The position numbers and the translations under genes were made by a program. Source: Distichodus sexfasciatus (Eukaryota > Chordata > Actinopteri > Characiformes > Distichodontidae). From it: a stretch of DNA of 64,000 nucleotides. Location of the stretch: contig JAVGVS010000163.1 of NCBI GenBank assembly GCA_032718565.1, forward strand, positions 531,501 to 595,500, in the 5' to 3' direction. Shown one piece after another: positions 10,520 to 22,234 of this stretch. The notes below the pieces were generated by a model that was given only the letters and a program-made list of their open reading frames with translations, ran no database searches and was not told the origin of the DNA. The stretch's first letter is position 1. The number at the start of each line of letters is the position of its first letter.

Positions 10520-11059
10520 AATATAGTTTTTGTGTAAGAAGGCTAACAAATTGTAGGTTTTTCAATTTTTGTGAAGATCATTGCAGATTAAAATAACATT
10601 ATAATTATAGCAAATTTGAAATACAAGAACCTATAATTAAATTGTGTGTTATTAATGAAATGGTGTAATTTAACATGCAATGTTCCATGTCTGTGTCACA
10701 TAATGGCATTGTATAAGGTTATTTTTGTTTATATATTTTTATATTTTGTTAATATATGTGTGAATTCAGTTATGTCATGGCCATTGGTAAATTTGTTCTT
10801 AAGGTTTTAGACTTAACTTTATCCAGTATAGATATACCATGAGATTTTGTTTAAAACAGATTAACTGTGTTTGGCAAATATTCAGTGGTGCATGGAATCA
10901 AAAGTGGGCTCACTGCCTTTGTTTTGAGTGAAAAAAACACCCTCAGGGAGGTAAGAAGTGACTGAATGTCTTTTATCACGAGTCTCTTTGGTTGTCTGTG
11001 GTGGGATTTTCCAGTGGTGCATTTTATCTCTGAGCCAAGCATCAGGGTGGTACCTTCTT

Positions 11060-11118
11060 TCACAGGAACTTTGAGCCATCCTGGTATCGCACCTCCACCA
11101 CCACCCTGGTGACTCTCC
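11060..11118 (-). CDS. terminal coding exon (exon D) of the unidentified minus-strand gene
   Basis: This 59-nt coding part encodes RVTRVVVEVRYQDGSKFL and a TGA stop at 11060-11062. The acceptor upstream (on the minus strand) is GGATTGTTCCCAG. The exon starts with two bases that complete the codon left open by exon C, giving Gly. The alternating hydrophobic and charged residues look like a beta strand and a short polar tail. I do not recognise the protein. Two other frames are also open through this exon (one runs to about 10882, one to about 10851), so the choice of frame depends on the phase match with exons A-C. No protein family is claimed. A transcript or a fish homologue would settle it. 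Confidence 0.55.
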
Positions 11119-11531
11119 CTGGGAACAATCCTGCACTGTCAGGGAGGCTTGCGCAGGTGTCTGAGGGTGTCAGCTGGCCACTGTTTATTATTGGTGTGCT
11201 GCGCTTTGGGAGGAATCCCGGGCCATCACTAACAACTGTGTAAATTTGTTGGGGTAATGAAAACATGGCCTGGATGACAGGAATGTTTGAGGTGCTGGTC
11301 CTTTTTTTGGCAGGCTAACTCTTGTCCCCCTTTAGGTGTTCCCTCTTTTTTGGAAGTTGTGTGTGTGCGTGTGGGAGGTGGGGTGCTTATTTGACTTGGA
11401 AGTGACTTCACACAGTGGGCCTTGTGTAATAGATGCAGTGGTGGAAACCAGATGTGCTGAGGTGTGCTGCTTCTGTTGGGATCTACCAGAATTACACTTG
11501 CTTGGGATTTCTCATATTAGCGATGCTTACT

Positions 11532-11790
11532 GGCTGGCACGGTGGCACAGCGGTTAATGATGTCGCCTCACAGTGAAAAGGTCCTGGGTTCCAAGCCCAG
11601 GTTTCCTGTGTGGAGTGTGCATGCTCTCCCTGTGTTTGTGGGGGCTTTCTCCCACAGTCTAAAAGCATGCAGTATAGGTTAATTGGTAACTCTAAATTGG
11701 CCCCGTAAGGTGTGAATGTGATTGTGCCCTGCAACGTGTTGGTGCCTCCCCAGGGTTGGTCCCCAGCTTCCGCCCATAGTCCTGTTGCAC
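11532..11790 (+). mobile_element. DANA/Mermaid-type tRNA-derived SINE
   Basis: The head has a tRNA-like A box (GGTGGCACAGCGG) and B box (GGGTTCCAAGCCC), followed by the body I recall from DANA/Mermaid SINEs of fish: GTGTGGAGTGTGCATG, CTCCCACAGTCTAAAAGCATG, TTAATTGGTAACTCTAAATTG. The tail changes to GCCCTGCAACGTGTTGGTGCC and GTTGGTCCCCAGCTTCCGCC, known from a related fish SINE tail. Such SINEs are transcribed by RNA polymerase III and copied by a partner LINE. A fragment of this tail lies in reverse at 29541-29598. Confidence 0.85.
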
Positions 11791-11810
11791 CACGTCGGCA
11801 GGACTATGGG
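11773..11810. repeat. perfect 12-bp inverted repeat in the SINE tail
   Basis: CCCATAGTCCTG at 11773-11784 is mirrored exactly by CAGGACTATGGG at 11799-11810 across a 14-base loop. In relatives that I recall, the tail after CCCATAG continues with a plain sequence, so the second arm looks local to this copy. Confidence 0.85.
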
Positions 11811-12523
11811 CCACAATGGCCATGACAACAGAGGTGTTTTCTTAGAAAGTATGAGTGACGTTGACTGGAGTGAACTTTTTTTGGTCAAAAAAAGTAACAC
11901 TTGTTAGTTATTAAAACTTTTCAATGTGCCAAACAGTTTCCTAATGATGATCAATTATGGGTGGAGTACAGAAAGAACAATAATGCAGGACATCAGTTTG
12001 TCAACAAATTCGTAGCATGTTGCAAACAGACTTTCGTGGACAGCTTGAGATGTTTGCACACTGAGTCATCGCGAGCTCTGCTACGTCTCTGTATCTGCGT
12101 TTTTAATGCACAACATTCTCACACGTGTACTATTAGCCCTCATTACCAGCCAACTTTATGAACTTGAGAACTTCAGAACGGGGCTATCGAGCCACATTGG
12201 TCTGACTGACTTTGATGTGTAACCAATCACATATTCCAAAATGCTGTTATTAATAAGCGGGTCAGCAAAAACGTTCAACAGTAATGACTTTATTGAAGAC
12301 ATTCCCTGGAAGTGCACCCATACACCTCTGTGTAACAAAACACCATGAAAGCAGTGAGTTACAGTTAATACTGACCAGTGTGGGAGTATAATCTGATTTT
12401 TACACTCGAATCTTATGGGATTACACATATTGTCGGAGGCTTGCATAAAGTGAGGGACAATTTGAGATTCAAATTCTTTTATTAAAAATTTCCAGACATA
12501 CATGTATTGTAATATGTAATGAC
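11811..12523. other. unannotated stretch
   Basis: No gene recognised. A 160-codon minus-strand frame at 12156-12638 overlaps the start of the next element and was not accepted. Confidence 0.4.
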
Positions 12524-13149
12524 TACAGGTGGGAGTTGATAAGATTTTATCAATACCAATGCCATTGTCCATATATATTTCTGATAAATGGAAAATATTA
12601 ATATTAGAAATACTAAAGTTTTGGTCATTTTTGAGCATCAGAACTCATTTTGGTCTATAACTCATTTTTGACTGATTTCTGGGAGAGAAGTAGATTTTTG
12701 CCATGAGAGCGTTCCGTATGAGAGCCGCGGCACAATAGCGCTGGGGACTCGCATCGGGAATAAATAATTATTGAGTAAATGGCTGTATTGTGAGTAGAAC
12801 GTTGGTTGTTTTTGTTATTAATCAACTAAAATATAAGTTTTGTCTGTAATAAATGGTAGGATTTAACTGAACTGGAACGTTTAGTGAATGTTGGACTTCA
12901 CTGTGAGAGTCGTGCGCGTTAACAAACACAGCGCATGTGTTTACATACACCAAAATATCATTTATGCGTCATGATTCCTTGTGGTGGAAGGTCAGGTCGC
13001 ATAGAGTGCGACGTAATGTACCGTGACGCTAAACTTAGGGAAAACCGGAAAACGGCGTGCTGGGATAACGTTGGAGGTGTATAATTTCGATGGAACTGAT
13101 CAGTTGGAACCGGTTCCGAGTCTGAACCGTTTTTTTATTCGCACCTCTA
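12524..13149. mobile_element. hAT-like MITE, core-sharing group (TACAGGTG end)
   Basis: The ends are TACAGGTG and CACCTCTA. The flanks GTAATGAC (12516-12523) and GTAATGAG (13150-13157) agree at 7 of 8 bases. Subterminal GGAACCGGTTCC lies near the right end. The interior at about 12640-12970 is homologous to that of the 6682-7272 element (GAGTAGAACGTTGGTTG, TTTGTCTGTAATAAA), although the outer sequences differ. No coding sequence. Confidence 0.8.
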
Positions 13150-14429
13150 GTAATGAGAAACTAAGAGTAGCTTTACACATGCTCAGATGTTCAACTTGTG
13201 CTAGCCTTGCATGAACGCCAGTGCTGTCCTCTTGAAGTTTGTCATTATCGCAATCTGTGTGGGATACAACATCTGAGATGCCTGTTCAGGTAAATGAATC
13301 AAATCTGGCAGTAAAACGTTTTACGTCTTATTTTAATGGCTTTGACAGACCTGATTTTCTGTGCATGTGTGTGCAGCCTGGATGAAAATAATCAAAAGAT
13401 GCTGCTTCCTTTCGCTTATAATCACAGGGTGTGTCCCAAGACAGATGTCTTGGCACGAGGAAGAGTGAAAAAGAAAAGTCCAACTGAGACGTACCAAGCT
13501 TTTTTGGCCGGGTGGTTTGCTGTTCGAATCTGTATTTACTCGAACACTTATTAACACGGTGTGATGAAATGGCGTTTAAAAATAGCCTGCAACACATTCC
13601 GAGAGCCAAAATGGATGGAGGGTAAATGAAACAAAACCTATTACCACTTGAGCCCCAAATTCGAAGCAGGTGGTGGAGCTATGGTCGGATTTTTGGGAAA
13701 CGTGGAAATAGGACTGTGTCGTGCTATGTGTGGTTGCAAGTGGCAGAGAATGTGTTTCAAGAATAGAACGTGTTTTAAGAATGCAGAGAGAGGGAGCGAG
13801 AAAGTTGCAAAGAAGAAGAGTAGAGAGAGGCCGAGCTGTTGTTTAGAAAGAGGCGGAAGGAGAACTTTGTGCGCTTCTTTATCCGTGTAAAGCTTGTCTA
13901 TACTAGGGCAGTTGAACAGCAAAACAAACACTGAATGGGGCAGGTGTCCCGTCATCTCCTGACCAAATGTCCAGCAGTGGACCTTGACACAGGACTGACC
14001 AACTGTGGCCATAGACCAGCTGGGAGGAGCTGTTCCATCAGTCTGGCGTACAGATCGTGTTGGCCTCCATGTTGGCCAGAAGTCGCTAGTGGAGCCCAAA
14101 CCACAAAATAAGTGGTTTTGTGAGCCCACATACATCAAATTAAAAGGTGCTCGGAGTCAGAAACGCTGTCCCGTTTTATTTTTTCATCTCTTTCCCAAAG
14201 GTTCAAAAAACACAAACCAAGGATCCAATACCTCCATTTTCTTTAGATCACTTCCACAACAGCTCTGGGCAGTGTATCTGCCTTTCAGCGAAATCAGGAA
14301 AACATAAAGACTCATAAAAATCTGGATGTGGCTAACAGATCTTAAAAGCACCGCGTACTGGGCTCAACGAAGGAACAGCGCCACGTTTCACCATATGGAA
14401 ATAATGTAAAGAACAGTCACTGGAGATCA

Positions 14430-14969
14430 GGCGTGCCTTTCCCAACAGCATAGTTGCTAACGCATTGCTAACTACGTTAGCAACGCTATGTTAGTTGCTA
14501 ATGTACACTATGTTAGTTGCTAATGTACACCATGTTAATTGCTAATGTACACAATGTTAGTTGCTAATGTACACCATGTTAGTTGCTAACATTCACTATG
14601 TTAGTTGCTAATGTACACCATGTTAGTTGCTCACGTTCACTATGTTAGTTGCTAATGTACACCATGTTAGTTGCTAATGTTCACTATGTTAGTTGCTAAT
14701 GTACACCATGTTAGTTGCTAATGCACACCATGTTAGTTGCTAATGTACACCATGTTAGTTGCTAACTTTCACTATGTTAGTTGCTAATGTACACACTGTT
14801 AGTTGCTAATGTACACTGTTAGTTGCTAATGTACACCATGTTAGTTGCTAACTTTCACTATGTTATTGCTAATGTACACCATGTTAGTTGCTAATGTACA
14901 CTATGTTAGTTGCTAATGTACACCATGTTAGTTGCTAACGTTCACTATGTTAGTTGGGGAACACGCACC
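14430..14969. mobile_element. palindromic MITE (GGTGCGTTTCCC type) swollen by a minisatellite
   Basis: The left end reads GGCGTGCCTTTCCCAACAGC followed by ATAGTTGCTAAC. The right end reads GTTAGTTGGGGAACACGCACC in inverted form. I recall a fish palindromic MITE with GGTGCGTTTCCCAAAAGCAT ends and GTTGCTAAC inside, normally much shorter. Here the inside is expanded into the array listed next. Confidence 0.75.
14449..14955. repeat. 22-bp minisatellite, array 1
   Basis: About 22 tandem units of GTTAGTTGCTAATGTACACC plus AT. Variants alternate between GTACACCAT, GTACACTAT, GTTCACTAT and TTTCACTAT endings, so there is a partial higher-order pattern. Each unit contains the small inverted repeat GTTAG-TTG-CTAAC. 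The array lies wholly between the two ends of a palindromic MITE. The same unit, on the other strand, makes up array 2 at 58780-59340. Confidence 0.95.
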
Positions 14970-15808
14970 AGATTGACCATCGATGATGAGTAACCAGTAA
15001 AGCTATATATAAAAAATTACTGAACACAAATGATTTCATATTAGGTTTCCTGGTAACTACTCATCCTTCTGGTCCCCCTCCCCTTAGCCAAAAAGCGGGG
15101 GGTGTTATGGGGCCCCATGCGGTGGGATGTACGCACCACTTGGCCATCTGCTGTTTTCTCAGCGTGAAGTGTAGGAGAGTGGAGGAGGAGGAGAAGGAGG
15201 AGGGTTGCAACATTATAGGGCCAGAAAAGATATGGAGGAGTGCAGAGCAGAAGCACAATTTCCATTGTAATACACCTCGTGTCCTGTAGCAAACAAATAT
15301 CTGTAATCTATAAACCTTAAGCGCTTGCTTAACAGAAGTCTATTTAGCACATGCACTACTGTCTTTCTTAAGGGAGACACTTGTCCACCGTCGTTTATAT
15401 TGTCCTAGCAGGTGTGGAACGCAGCAGGTTTGCAAAGAGATTTGCAAAGCTGCTGAAAAGCAGGACAAATTCTGCTGTGAGAGGGGGAAAAATTGGCCAT
15501 GAAATGCACATACGACAGAATTATATCAAGAGCCACAGGTTCAGAAACTAAGTAGTGATGTTTGGCACCAATGGCAAAAACGCAAATCAGTCACGCTTAA
15601 GTCTTTGTTTAAGACTTTCTACGCTGATGGGACCAAACACAGACACGGCTTTCTTGTCCAACGCCGCTAGTCTTGGTTTCCAAGTTATTTGTGGATATAA
15701 ATTCTAGCTTGAACATTTGTGTATCGAGACCTCAAGACCTTTCCAAAGAACCGCACATAGATTATAGGCTCATTTGTTTTGTCAGACACCTTACTTGCAA
15801 GTCATTTT

Positions 15809-16395
15809 CAGTCCCTCCAGGATTTCGCGGGGCTTTTTTGAGATTGTTGCGGCCTAAAATGGCCGATTTTGCTAAAAAAAAAAAAAAGTGATAAGTTGTG
15901 GTGTTTTTAGTAGGGCTGGGTATCGTTGCTGATTTCCTGAATCGATTCGATTCCAATTCACAAGGTCATGATCCGATTCAGTTCTCGATTTGATTCGATA
16001 TCGATTTATTTCGAGATTTCTTTGCGTCAATACTAGTCTTGCTTGGTTATAAAATAACTCGTTTTAAAACCAGACGGTGATTTGAGCGGAGCAGCTTCAG
16101 CCATGGCTCTGTTTGGTTTCGGTTTCGCCGGTCTCACGTTTTTATAGCTCTCCTTGTGCGGTCGCGAGAAGTAGTGCATAGCCGCAGGAAAAGATCGATC
16201 CGCAAATTTTTGAATCAATATCGTATTTTTCGAACGAGAATCGATATTGATCGGTGAATCGATTTTATTGAACCCAGCCCTAGTTTTTGTTGCAATAAAG
16301 TTGCTGAAAAATTGGCGATTTTGTCCCCATTTATAATGATTCTTTAACTAGTAATTAAAATGAAGGGAGCAAAACCACAGTTATTTTTATTAGCT
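15809..16395 (-). mobile_element. MITE family A, copy 3 (inverted), split by a hAT-like insert
   Basis: It starts with CAGTCCCTCCAGGATTTCGC, the exact family end, and continues GGGGCTTTTTTGAGATTGTT. It is interrupted at 15911 by another element and resumes at 16283 with GTTTTTGTTGCAATAAAGTT, matching the other copies up to TTTATTAG near 16395, where it breaks off. The far end is missing. Confidence 0.85.
15911..16282. mobile_element. hAT-like MITE (TAGGGCTGGG ends) nested in MITE A
   Basis: The ends TAGGGCTGGG and CCCAGCCCTA are exact inverses, with subterminal AATCGATTCGATT and GAATCGATTTTATT. The flanks GTTTTTAG and GTTTTTGT agree at 6 of 8 bases. The 372-bp element has no coding sequence. 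Confidence 0.88.
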
Positions 16396-17170
16396 GGGAT
16401 TGAGAAACGCTGGGCTACAGTACATCAGCTCCAAGCTGCTTCATCCTGTCTGTGAGTTTTAAACGTGTGTGTCTTCACATGTCCATTCCTACATCGTTGG
16501 TTTTGTCCATCTGATTTGAGTTGCCATTTACAAAAGCTCCAAATGACAGGGCGTCACAAGTTTTCCGGAACTGAACTGAACGAGGCTTTCGTATGCTTCC
16601 TGAGATTCCTTTTTTTTTTTTTTTTGTTTGGCAAACTAATGAAGAAATTCTCTTTTGGCTTGAGAAGGAAAGGACATTGTTTGCAAAGCCTGTCTTTATT
16701 AGAAAACTCCACCACCTGCACAAGAGAGTAAAACTAAACAAAGATGAGGTTAACCAGAGGTGACTAAAAACATGCAAACCTCCTCCGTGCCAAACCCTGA
16801 GGAAAACGCCTCTCTGATGAGTTGTAGTTCATCCATCTGGGTTTGGAAAGGTGAAAGCTGCAAGGAACCATGGGTAGAAATAATGTAAACCATGTTTTGA
16901 CCTGAGAACGAGTTCTGTAAGAGATCAACTCAGGAGAGTAGAGCTGCACTGAAGTTAATCACTGATGTAAGCTCGAAGCAGAAATATTAGTTTGCAGTGT
17001 CCTCTTCTGACTGACCAGCAACGTGGTTCGCGAACTTGAGCGTGAAGAATGCTCTCTTTGTTGTTTGCAGAGGCTCACTTGAGAAACAATTTCTTTTTCG
17101 AGCAGATTAATCAGATGTGAAGGGCTTTTCCCCCCCTGCAACAGGGAGATTAACAGTGAGCCGAAAGCGC

Positions 17171-17193
17171 GCACACACACACACACGCACGCA
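17171..17193. repeat. (CA)n-rich microsatellite
   Basis: Short run of CA units with CG interruptions. Confidence 0.85.
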
Positions 17194-17995
17194 CTACACC
17201 CTTGCTTATGCAGGTGCACTTGAGCGGCGGCAGCAGTGCTGGGATTTGTCAAGCGCCTTTTATCAAGATGGGAAAGCTCGCGAAGCTGATCGTGTGCCTC
17301 GCACGTTGACTTTGCTCCTTGTTGCTCGCCTCCATTTCGCCAAGACCACGTACTCCCGAACGCTTTCGGCCTAGTAATCTGAGCCGGCTTTGAGCGCGTG
17401 CTGAAATACAATGTGTGCTTTGGGGAGACCGGGGCACCGCTGTCGGAGCAGCTGTGCGCTGTGAAGAAGTCATCCTTCTATCACGTTGGGGTGGAAAATG
17501 TATTGGTGGTCCTCACCACAGTTTAACCGAAAAATGCTGGCAGCGGAATCCAAGGCGCAAACCCCAGACTTCTGTGAATGGATGTGCTGCTGTGACAAGT
17601 GAGCCACTTGCTACCAAAACGTAATGTCCTCTGGTTACAGCCACCCACAGCAGCCATCTGTCCCAAGCCCGAATGGATGAGGAATGTTTATGTGAAAATC
17701 AAGCTTCTCAAATTCCTCGGTCGGACATAAAAGGTGGCCGCATTGCAACTTTATTTTGGAGTGCACTCCCTTCCTGTTTTTTTTTTTTTTTTTTCCTTTT
17801 TTCGCAAGGCATGGTTTTAATTGAGTACGGGGCAAATAAATGTGGCACGTAGTTACTCACTGGAAGTAATAAAAAAAGGAAGAGGCTCGGAGAATGACTG
17901 CCTCCCTGGCTCAAAATGTGGAGCTTAGGGTCTGCTGCAGCTGGACAGCACACAGGGCGACTCCCTTTGGCATTCCTTTCATTATTCTCAACCAC

Positions 17996-18015
17996 AGAGA
18001 GAGAGAGAGAGAGAG
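17996..18015. repeat. (GA)n microsatellite
   Basis: Ten GA units in a row, ending in GAGG. Confidence 0.9.
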
Positions 18016-18199
18016 GAAGCGTGAGCGGCTGCAACACAGAACAGCTTTCCAACCAATGACAATAAGCAGAAACATCTTATTTATAACAGGCCTCTTTTAT
18101 GGATCAAAATAATGTGTAAAAATACAGTTCCCAAAATGATGTTCATAACAAGCTAGAACATGCTTGTTTAAAACAAATCTTTGTTTGCTTGCTTTAAAT

Positions 18200-18813
18200 T
18201 AATGTTGTAGGACTCGATCTCAGACTCGGATTTGGACAAAGAGGACCAGCCGAGACCACGACTCTGAGAATATTACTGTTAACTATTTGAGGCCGACGCA
18301 GACATTTTGCATTGTTTATTAATTAGTGTTTTCTCTGAATCCCTTTAACTTACAGAAACCGCACACACACTGTCGGAATCACAAGACTTTGAACTTAACG
18401 GACATGAATTATATTCATTCCTCTGTATGTGAAATTATTTCTGAGTAATTCTGTGCACAAAAACTGAAGTAATTGCGTAAAAAGGCATGCATTACATTGT
18501 TTGCGATGTAAACCCACTTGTTAGTGCTCGTAATTCTCATATGTGACCCTCCACGGCAAAACGTAGATGTGAGCAGTTTGGATAACTGCTTCCAGTGATG
18601 CGATTTACGTATTATATACATGTAAGAAAGAAATATTGAATAAACATGTTTAGTGTTGCTTAGGCTCTGCATGTTCCACTTATTTGTCATGTGGTGTAAA
18701 ACGTGCCTTAGTCCCGTCTCAGTCTCAACCGTCAGAGTCTTGGTCTCGTCTCGGTCTCGATGCACTCTGGTCTTGTATCGGTCTCGGTTTAAGTGGTCTT
18801 GTCCCCAGCTCTA
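18200..18813 (-). mobile_element. GAGACAAGACC element, long inverted copy with shared core
   Basis: The best-bounded copy of this family. The flanks CTTTAAAT (18192-18199) and GTTTAAAT (18814-18821) agree at 7 of 8 bases. The outer parts hold GGTCTCGTCTCGGTCTCGAT and GTTTATTAATTAGTGTTTTC, both matching the 7.9-kb copy in reverse. The interior carries about 90 bp (CTGTGCACAAAAACTGAAGT to GATGTAAACCC) also found in the 6682-7272 element, followed by one bare end of MITE family B. Confidence 0.85.
18542..18563 (+). mobile_element. MITE family B, solitary end fragment
   Basis: TGTGACCCTCCACGGCAAAA then C matches the first 22 bases of the family B end. The rest of the element is absent; the following sequence AGATGTGAG is unrelated. 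Confidence 0.75.
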
Positions 18814-20460
18814 GTTTAAATATAGGAAATGTGCAGATGCATCATAGTCAGGTCTCTGGATGGAAAATGTCAAGTGGAATTAAACCAAAAAAAATGTGAA
18901 GCTACAACTTTCTTGCTGCTTGATAGAAAGGAAAATTTGTTCTTGTTTTCTACAAGGAATTTATGTCTGGTGTCAGTTCTTAGTAAAAAGACATTTTCTT
19001 TTCACCTTTTTTACTGATTTGTTTTCTGATTTATAACATCTTTCTAGACTTAGTATTATTTCTTTAATTGCCAAAAAAATCTCATTTTCTTCCAAATTTC
19101 TTTAACAAATATTTAAATATTGATTTAAAATAGACAAGACATGGTAGTAATACTAGTATCGAATATTAACTGATGCATTTGGTGACTACTTCACTATCAT
19201 TAAAGATCACTAATAACATTTAACATTATACTTCCCAAACTCCCTTACCTCTCTCATAAGGGAAAAAAGCTGCCGTCCAGTAGGGCCTAATGCATTGCAA
19301 TCATGATAATTACACAGTGCCTCTGGCCTGACCAAACCAACCCTCCTGTAATTAGGAGGGACAGTCCCAAATGTGCTGTGATAACATTCCTGCCCTGTGA
19401 ACACTGGAATTCTCCCGTCTGGCCAGCGCGTAAACGGACAGTCTTCTCTTCTGCCCTGCTGGCTTGGGCCTCGAATTCTCTTCTTTCTCTATTCACACGC
19501 TAAAGGCTTTAGCTCAGGGGCTCACGGCAATAGCCGGAGCTACTCGGTGCTGCTGGTTGGCTGGGTAAATTGGCCCTGGTCTTTCTCTGGACAGAGCTAA
19601 GTTTGAACATGTTTTTTTTTTTCCCCCCCCTCATCATCTTGTTCATTCTCTTCTAGTGCCAGCAGTGCCAGGTGGTCTAGAGAGCAGAGCTTGTGCAGAA
19701 AGAGAAGACTTCAGAATTTAATCACAAGCATCTTATGGTGTTTACACTGCGCCGTTTCATCCATCTCACGTAACAGCGACCGACTCATTGTTCTCCGAGA
19801 CGCTGACAACAGAGAACAAAGGCCTAACGTCTGGGGCGAGATCTAATATCGCTGCTAGAGACGATTCCTAGATACTTTGATCAGAAAGGGTGGGATTGTG
19901 AAATGTCACGGGAGGTGTCAACAGAAGCAGCACAGGTGCAGGCTGTATTCACGGTGGGGATGGGGGTGGGAGTAAGGGAGGTGTTGGGTGTTGTCCGCTC
20001 TACCTCTGTGAGAACAACGCTTCTAACACCCTCGAGAAGCAATTATTTTCTCGCCCTCTTTTTCTTGGACACGGCCGGTCTGTTTGTGCCTCGGACTTTT
20101 TTTTTCCCCTGACCACACGGCTGCTGCGAAAGCACCACAAGACTTTTTAGAACAGCATGCTGAGAGATTTTTCCTTCTAACTTGAAAACTTGAGCAGGAC
20201 GAGCTTTTAAAACTGACAGAGTGAAATGAAAAGGACTTTGGTGTTCAAATAGTTAGGACCGAGAAAGAACTGAATATTTTTTACAACTTTTGTTTGCTCG
20301 ATGAACGGTAAACATTGATATTAACTAAGAAAGCGTCCAGATCAGCCTGTAGTTCCTGCGACTGGCCACTAGTGACCTCCCTCAGCTGTCTTCAGCTGTA
20401 ACGTGGATGGCTTGTTTGCCCCAATTTGCTACGCCTGTGTATGTGGGTGTAGAAATCTGA

Positions 20461-20857
20461 GGCCATGTCCACACGTACGCTGGTGTTTCTGAAAACGGAG
20501 ATTTTCCGTTTTCGTTTTTTTTTTAAATCGCGTCCACACGAGCACGTTTTCAAAAATATCTCCGTCCACACGCAATCGCAAAAAAACGCTCTCAAAAGCA
20601 TGCCTTGCATTGTAGATGAAAACCTAATGTAGACACGCCGCATACTGTGACGTCATATGAGCGGCGCACGGTCTGACGCGAAACCGTCCGTTTTTCGAAA
20701 ACCTTCGTTTTTCTTGTCCACACCTAAACGCAGAAACCGAGTTTTCAAAAACCTCAATTTTCACTGACCCAAAATGCCGTTTACGTGTGGACGAAAGGCC
20801 AGAACGCATAGAAAAACCTCCGTTTTCAGAAATACCCGTGTACGAGTGGACACGGCC
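20461..20857. mobile_element. MITE (GGCC-TGTCCACACG ends)
   Basis: A 397-bp element with inverted ends of about 39 bp: GGCCATGTCCACACGTACGC on the left and CGAGTGGACACGGCC on the right, joined to TTTCTGAAAACGGAG and its inverse. Internal direct repeats of GTCCACACG and CGTTTTC are typical of this well-known fish MITE. Neighbouring TGA and TTA triplets might be a worn 3-bp duplication. No coding sequence. Confidence 0.9.
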
Positions 20858-20924
20858 TTACTCTCCTTGCTTCTGCTTTCTGTGTGCTGTTCGTTCTGTT
20901 ATTTTTTGACTGTGGATTTGGTTT

Positions 20925-21075
20925 GGGGCAGTTGGTAGCATAGCAGTTACCCAAAGCACTGCTCCCTGGGAGTTGTTCTACAGCTGTACGCAGACGCTTC
21001 GCGGATGGGTCAAACGCAGAGGTCACATCGTAAGGTGCACTGTGTGCTGTGCTGTGCTGTGTTCACAGTGACAAT
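20925..21075 (+). mobile_element. GGGGCAGTTGG-headed SINE, internally deleted
   Basis: It begins GGGGCAGTTGGTAGCATAGC (tRNA A-box region), then jumps to AAGCACTGCTCCCTGGGAG, missing the B box. The tail GGTGCACTGTGTGCTGTGCT and TGTTCACAGTGACAA matches the other copies. Confidence 0.85.
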
Positions 21076-22234
21076 CACTCGCTTGCTTCTCATTAGTTCG
21101 GGTTTGGTTTTGGCTTGTTCATTGTTTTGCTAGTAAAACGCTGAAAACGTGAGCTTATTAGAAAATAAATAGAAAATCACTGTCGTTTTCTATCTCTTAC
21201 TTGATTCACAAGTCTGAAGGAAAGGGTCACCTCACCCAGAGTATAAATGGAATGCCCCACGCCAGTTCGTGCGATGCAACACAACCCCAATGTTCCAAGT
21301 TCCCCGCCATAAATTACACAACGGTGATGAAATAAGCTTGAGAGTTGTGATGTTTACTGGAGCGTTGAAGGTCAAGGAATGCTTTTCATCCGCCCTCCCA
21401 GGCCTTGGGGATTTGTTCTGGCAAAGCTGGTATTGCGGACATTGAGTGGTCAGGTGGATTTGGCCAGGGTCAGAGTTAAATATGTTGATGCTAATCACGT
21501 TGTAAATGTCATGCTTGATATTTTTACACTAGGAACGTAGAAAACGAATCTTCAAACTGAGAAATACTGACATGAACAGATATTGAAACTGCTGTGTTAA
21601 GTGGTACAAGTGAAAATGCTGAGAATACAGAAGAGACGTCTTGTCCTTACTATATATTCCTTTTTTGGAGTGGGGGTATAAATAAAGAGAGGATGCATGT
21701 CTTCAAAGCACTGGGTGGAGAGTAATTTCCACCCTCGGTTGTTTACATCATTGCAATCTTAACAAGCAGAGCAAAGAGTTACTGCGCGGCCTAAAAGAAA
21801 AACATGTATTCTTCAAGTGCTCTTATGTCAAGCATCATTACCCATTATGTTGTGAAGTTCTGATAAGGCAGCGAGATCTGACAACCGTCCAAGAAAACCA
21901 AGGCTGAAACGGAATTTCAGCCTCGAATGCTTTTTTTAAAAATGTAATCAAGTCTTTTTTGGGGGGGGAATGATTTAAAAAATAATACAAATAAATTTTT
22001 AGCATTATAAAATAAATTAGAACTCTCCCAAAGTGAGTATAAGGTGTATCACAAATGTTTTTTGTGTAACGGTGCGTGTAAGGTTTTGGTTATAACTCGG
22101 TGTACGTTGAAGATGCGCAGGACGAGCAGACATAGTGATACATAGTGGCAGAACCAACTGAAATGCACTTTTACAAATGTAACGAAATCGAGCTCTTTAA
22201 CAGTGGCGATTTTAGGCTAATTTTAGGCTGTGAC

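Noticed and set aside
12156..12638. 160-codon minus-strand frame
   Set aside because: It overlaps the left end of the hAT-like element at 12524 and has no family resemblance or splice context.
13641..14138. 165-codon minus-strand frame
   Set aside because: Low-complexity, Phe/Leu-rich second half and no domain; an overlapping plus-strand frame is open as well.
14449..14955. CRISPR-like regular repeat array
   Set aside because: Units are contiguous with no unique spacers, and the genome is vertebrate. It is a minisatellite.
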